64,000 nt of DNA from Protea cynaroides. Its lineage: Eukaryota; Streptophyta; Magnoliopsida; Proteales; Proteaceae. Below, one piece after another: positions 53,301-56,300 of this stretch (position 1 is the first letter of the stretch; the number at the start of each line of letters is the position of its first letter). Below the pieces are notes generated by a model. It saw nothing but the letters and a program-made list of their open reading frames with translations. It was not told the origin of the DNA and ran no database searches. The DNA lies in NCBI GenBank assembly GCA_028583415.1, contig CM053270.1, positions 5,278,342 to 5,342,341 on the forward strand, in the 5' to 3' direction. Made by a program: the position numbers and the translations under genes.

Positions 53301-56300
53301 CTGAGTATTTGTCTGAAGAGTAGACTTATCCGTAACAGAAGGGGACAACATTGTCATTCGTCGTTGGTCCTCTAACTGAACCATAAAATAAGCCTGTTCG
53401 AGGGTGGGGAAAGGGTCTCTGCTGAGAATCTGTGAGCGAATAGGATCAAGCTCCACATTTAGTCCTACCAGAAAAGTATAAACCCTGTATTTCTCTTCCC
53501 TTTTGTGAAATAGGATAGCATCTTCTTCACATTTAGCATGAATAGAATCATAAAAATCAATTGTTTGCCAATAGCTCCTCAACTTAGTATAATATTGGGA
53601 TACAGTCAATTCTTTTTGGATAGTTTCATGAACACTTTTTTGAATGACATAAATTAAAGCAGTATTCCCAACTTGGGAATAGGTGTCCTTAGCAGACTTT
53701 CAAATTTGTGCAGCAGTGTCCTTGTCAAGGCGTCGCCTAGGCGACGCCTAGGCGTCCGGGCGGTTTGTACAGGCCTGGGCGCCAGGGCGCCCGGGTGCCT
53801 TGTGTACATGAGAAAGGCGGTCGCCCAGGCCAGACAAGAACAACATTTATCAGGCAGTACTTATTTATGACTAATATCATTTAAGTAAATGAAACATTTA
53901 CTTAAGATATTATTCATAAATAAGCAAATACCCCCCTATTTGAATCCAATAAAAATAGCTAAAATTCAAATTACGGAAGGAAAAAAGTCAACCCCCTGTT
54001 CAAGAACAAAAACCATATTTTTGGGTGCGAGGGCGATTTTCAACTTTTAAATGCTAGGTTTTTTTCTAAATATAAAAATTCTATAAATCTTATTATAATA
54101 AATCATCACTAAAAACCAAGAGTGCGCCAAAATAATCTTTTGCTTTGATGCCCAAAAAAATAATTTACATTCGGACGACTTTAAAAAGCATTCCCGTATT
54201 CGAACAAGGTTTGACCGAGTGTAACTCCTTCATTATAATTTGGATTAAGCAATCTCGGATTTGTTGGAAAGCTGATTATGCTAGCTTTGCAAGTCGAGAT
54301 TGCTTGAATCGAACTATATTAAAGGAGTTACGCTCCGATCAAATCGTTGAAAGTACGCAAATGTTAGTCATAAATAATTGTTTACTTAACTCTAGACACA
54401 ATCTCAGGTCTTAGTGTACATTAGTAAACTTGGGTCCACACCACATATTAATTAAGTTATGTCTTAAATGTTGATTATTTATGTAGAATGTTGCATATAT
54501 ATAAACATTAATATTTTAGAAATAAAAAAAATGCACTGGGAACGCCTTGGTCGCCTAGGCAATGCTTAGGCGGGCGCCTAGGCGCCTAGGATCCCAGGAT
54601 GGCCCCAAACGCCTTGGATCGCCTTGTCGCCTTGACAACTATGGTGTCCAATAATAAATAGCCCTCGGCTATAATGGGTTGCATGGAATTGAGGAGATTG
54701 CATTACCAATGAATTTTCAGCATGCCATTTCTTCAAAACAATGTCCTTGGTCAGAGGTTTTTCCTTGGTGCCGCTGAGATATCCCGATAATCCCCGAGCT
54801 GTAATTGAGAGTTGGGTGGCCCGAGACCACATTAGGTAATTACTACCATCAAGTTTAGTGGTATTAGTGGGAATAGTGAGATTGTCCATTTTAAAACTCT
54901 CTATCCCAGAAGAGGTTACTTCAAATGTCATCCTTGAGTTGTGTATTCAAGAACTAACACCCAAAAACAATATGAACAGCCTCCCTGTTTGGTTATAGCA
55001 CAATATATGGAGATCAAAGTAGAAATACCACTTGTTAGATATCCTAACTTGTCCCATGTGCAACATAATATATGGAAATCAATTCTGGTTTGCACCCATT
55101 TTTTTGTTTATTGGGGTAAACTCAGAAACTTATAGATATCCGACCAGACTGAACCATATTATTAATATCCAGATTGATAAAAAAAATTGATTTTCAATAA
55201 AGAGAATAAAAAAAATGATCCATAATGAGGGATAAAAAGAAGGGCAGTACCTATATCATTGTATGATTCGCTCTTTGGTTGCTGCCCCTAGTGGGGAGAG
55301 AAAAAAAAAACAAAAGAAAAAGAAAAGAAAAGATGGAAAGTCGGTGGTCGGCGGTGGTAGGTTGGCTGCGGCGGTGGTGAGGCGGTGGAGGGATCTGGCG
55401 GTAGAGCTAACTTGGCTCTGATACCATGTTGAATGATGGAATAACTTGTCTGTAATAGACAAAGGTCCTCTTATTTATAATGTGAGAATGAATACAAAGA
55501 AAGAAAGAGGTAGTACAGGTAGTACAATACAGGTAGTACAATGAGGGTAGTACATGTAGTACAATTGTACAATACATGTAGTACAATGAATCTAGACAAA
55601 ATATGAAATACGTAATATTCTCAACATATACACACTAGTAATATGGAAAATAGTTGAACTTAAGACGTCAACAACTTAAAAATGGATAAACAGATCAAAT
55701 AAACATACCATTGAGAAGTCGACCCTAGAGTTGCTCTATGAACACCATATTCTGCCATTACCATGGAGACTTTAGTTAAAAACCATCTACCACCTGGGGC
55801 CATGGTTCAAAATCTCGGTGAGATCTCTATCTCAAGAATCTTGAAGTTCTGAACTGGTCGAGACGAGATTTCATACGAGACGAAATCTCGAGATTCTCGA
55901 CTAGTTCTCAACTGGTCTCGATATTTTTGACCATTTCTCGATGATTTCTCGACATTTTCGATCAATTTTCGAGTTATCGACTGGTTGACATAATGCATGA
56001 ATTATGATTGTATGGTCTACTTGACTACTTTGGGTTTTTGGACTATGACAATTAACTAATTAAGTGCTATTATGTTTATTCGTCTCCTAAAATATAATTT
56101 TACTGGCCCATTTGATTTTTTAATCTTCTACTAGTGTAACATTATGGTTTAAATATGTTTACATATGCTAAAATAGGGTTTCCTTGGAGTGTTAGGCCTT
56201 AAAATGACCATTTTAGCCTTGAAACTGTATTTTTGCGTTTCTCAGGCTTTTTACAGTTTCTCGCTGAGATCTCGATCGAGATCTCGGAAATCTCATTTTT

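Larger units (their letters stand above)
49214..54931 (-). pseudogene. Copia-3 gag-pol, broken
   Basis: From the ATG at 54931: MTFEVTSSGI, KLDGSNYLMWSRATQLSITA, then (after the MITE at 53722-54643) SQYYTKLRSYWQTIDFYDSI and a zinc knuckle (CEYCRKL*HTKDTC, here with the His but a stop before it), protease (DTGATDHMTGS near 52930), then after the second MITE GAG-pre-integrase (LQQWHRRLGHPSSA), integrase (DTPAQNGVAERKNRHLLETA), RT (NGTWDLVPLPAGSRSVGYKW at 50400; YVDD near 49945) and part of RNase H. Frame breaks occur near 53235, 51505, 51365, 50760, 50285 and 49600. Same family as Copia-2. Confidence 0.92.
49214..55626 (-). mobile_element. Copia-3 LTR retrotransposon, 3'-truncated
   Basis: 5' LTR (55427-55626), primer-binding site, gag, protease, integrase, RT and the start of RNase H, all on minus. 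It ends inside RNase H at the residues matching NRSMKLF of Copia-2; the 3' LTR is missing and a hAT-1 fragment abuts. Two hAT-1 MITEs interrupt it. Highly similar to Copia-2. Confidence 0.92.
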
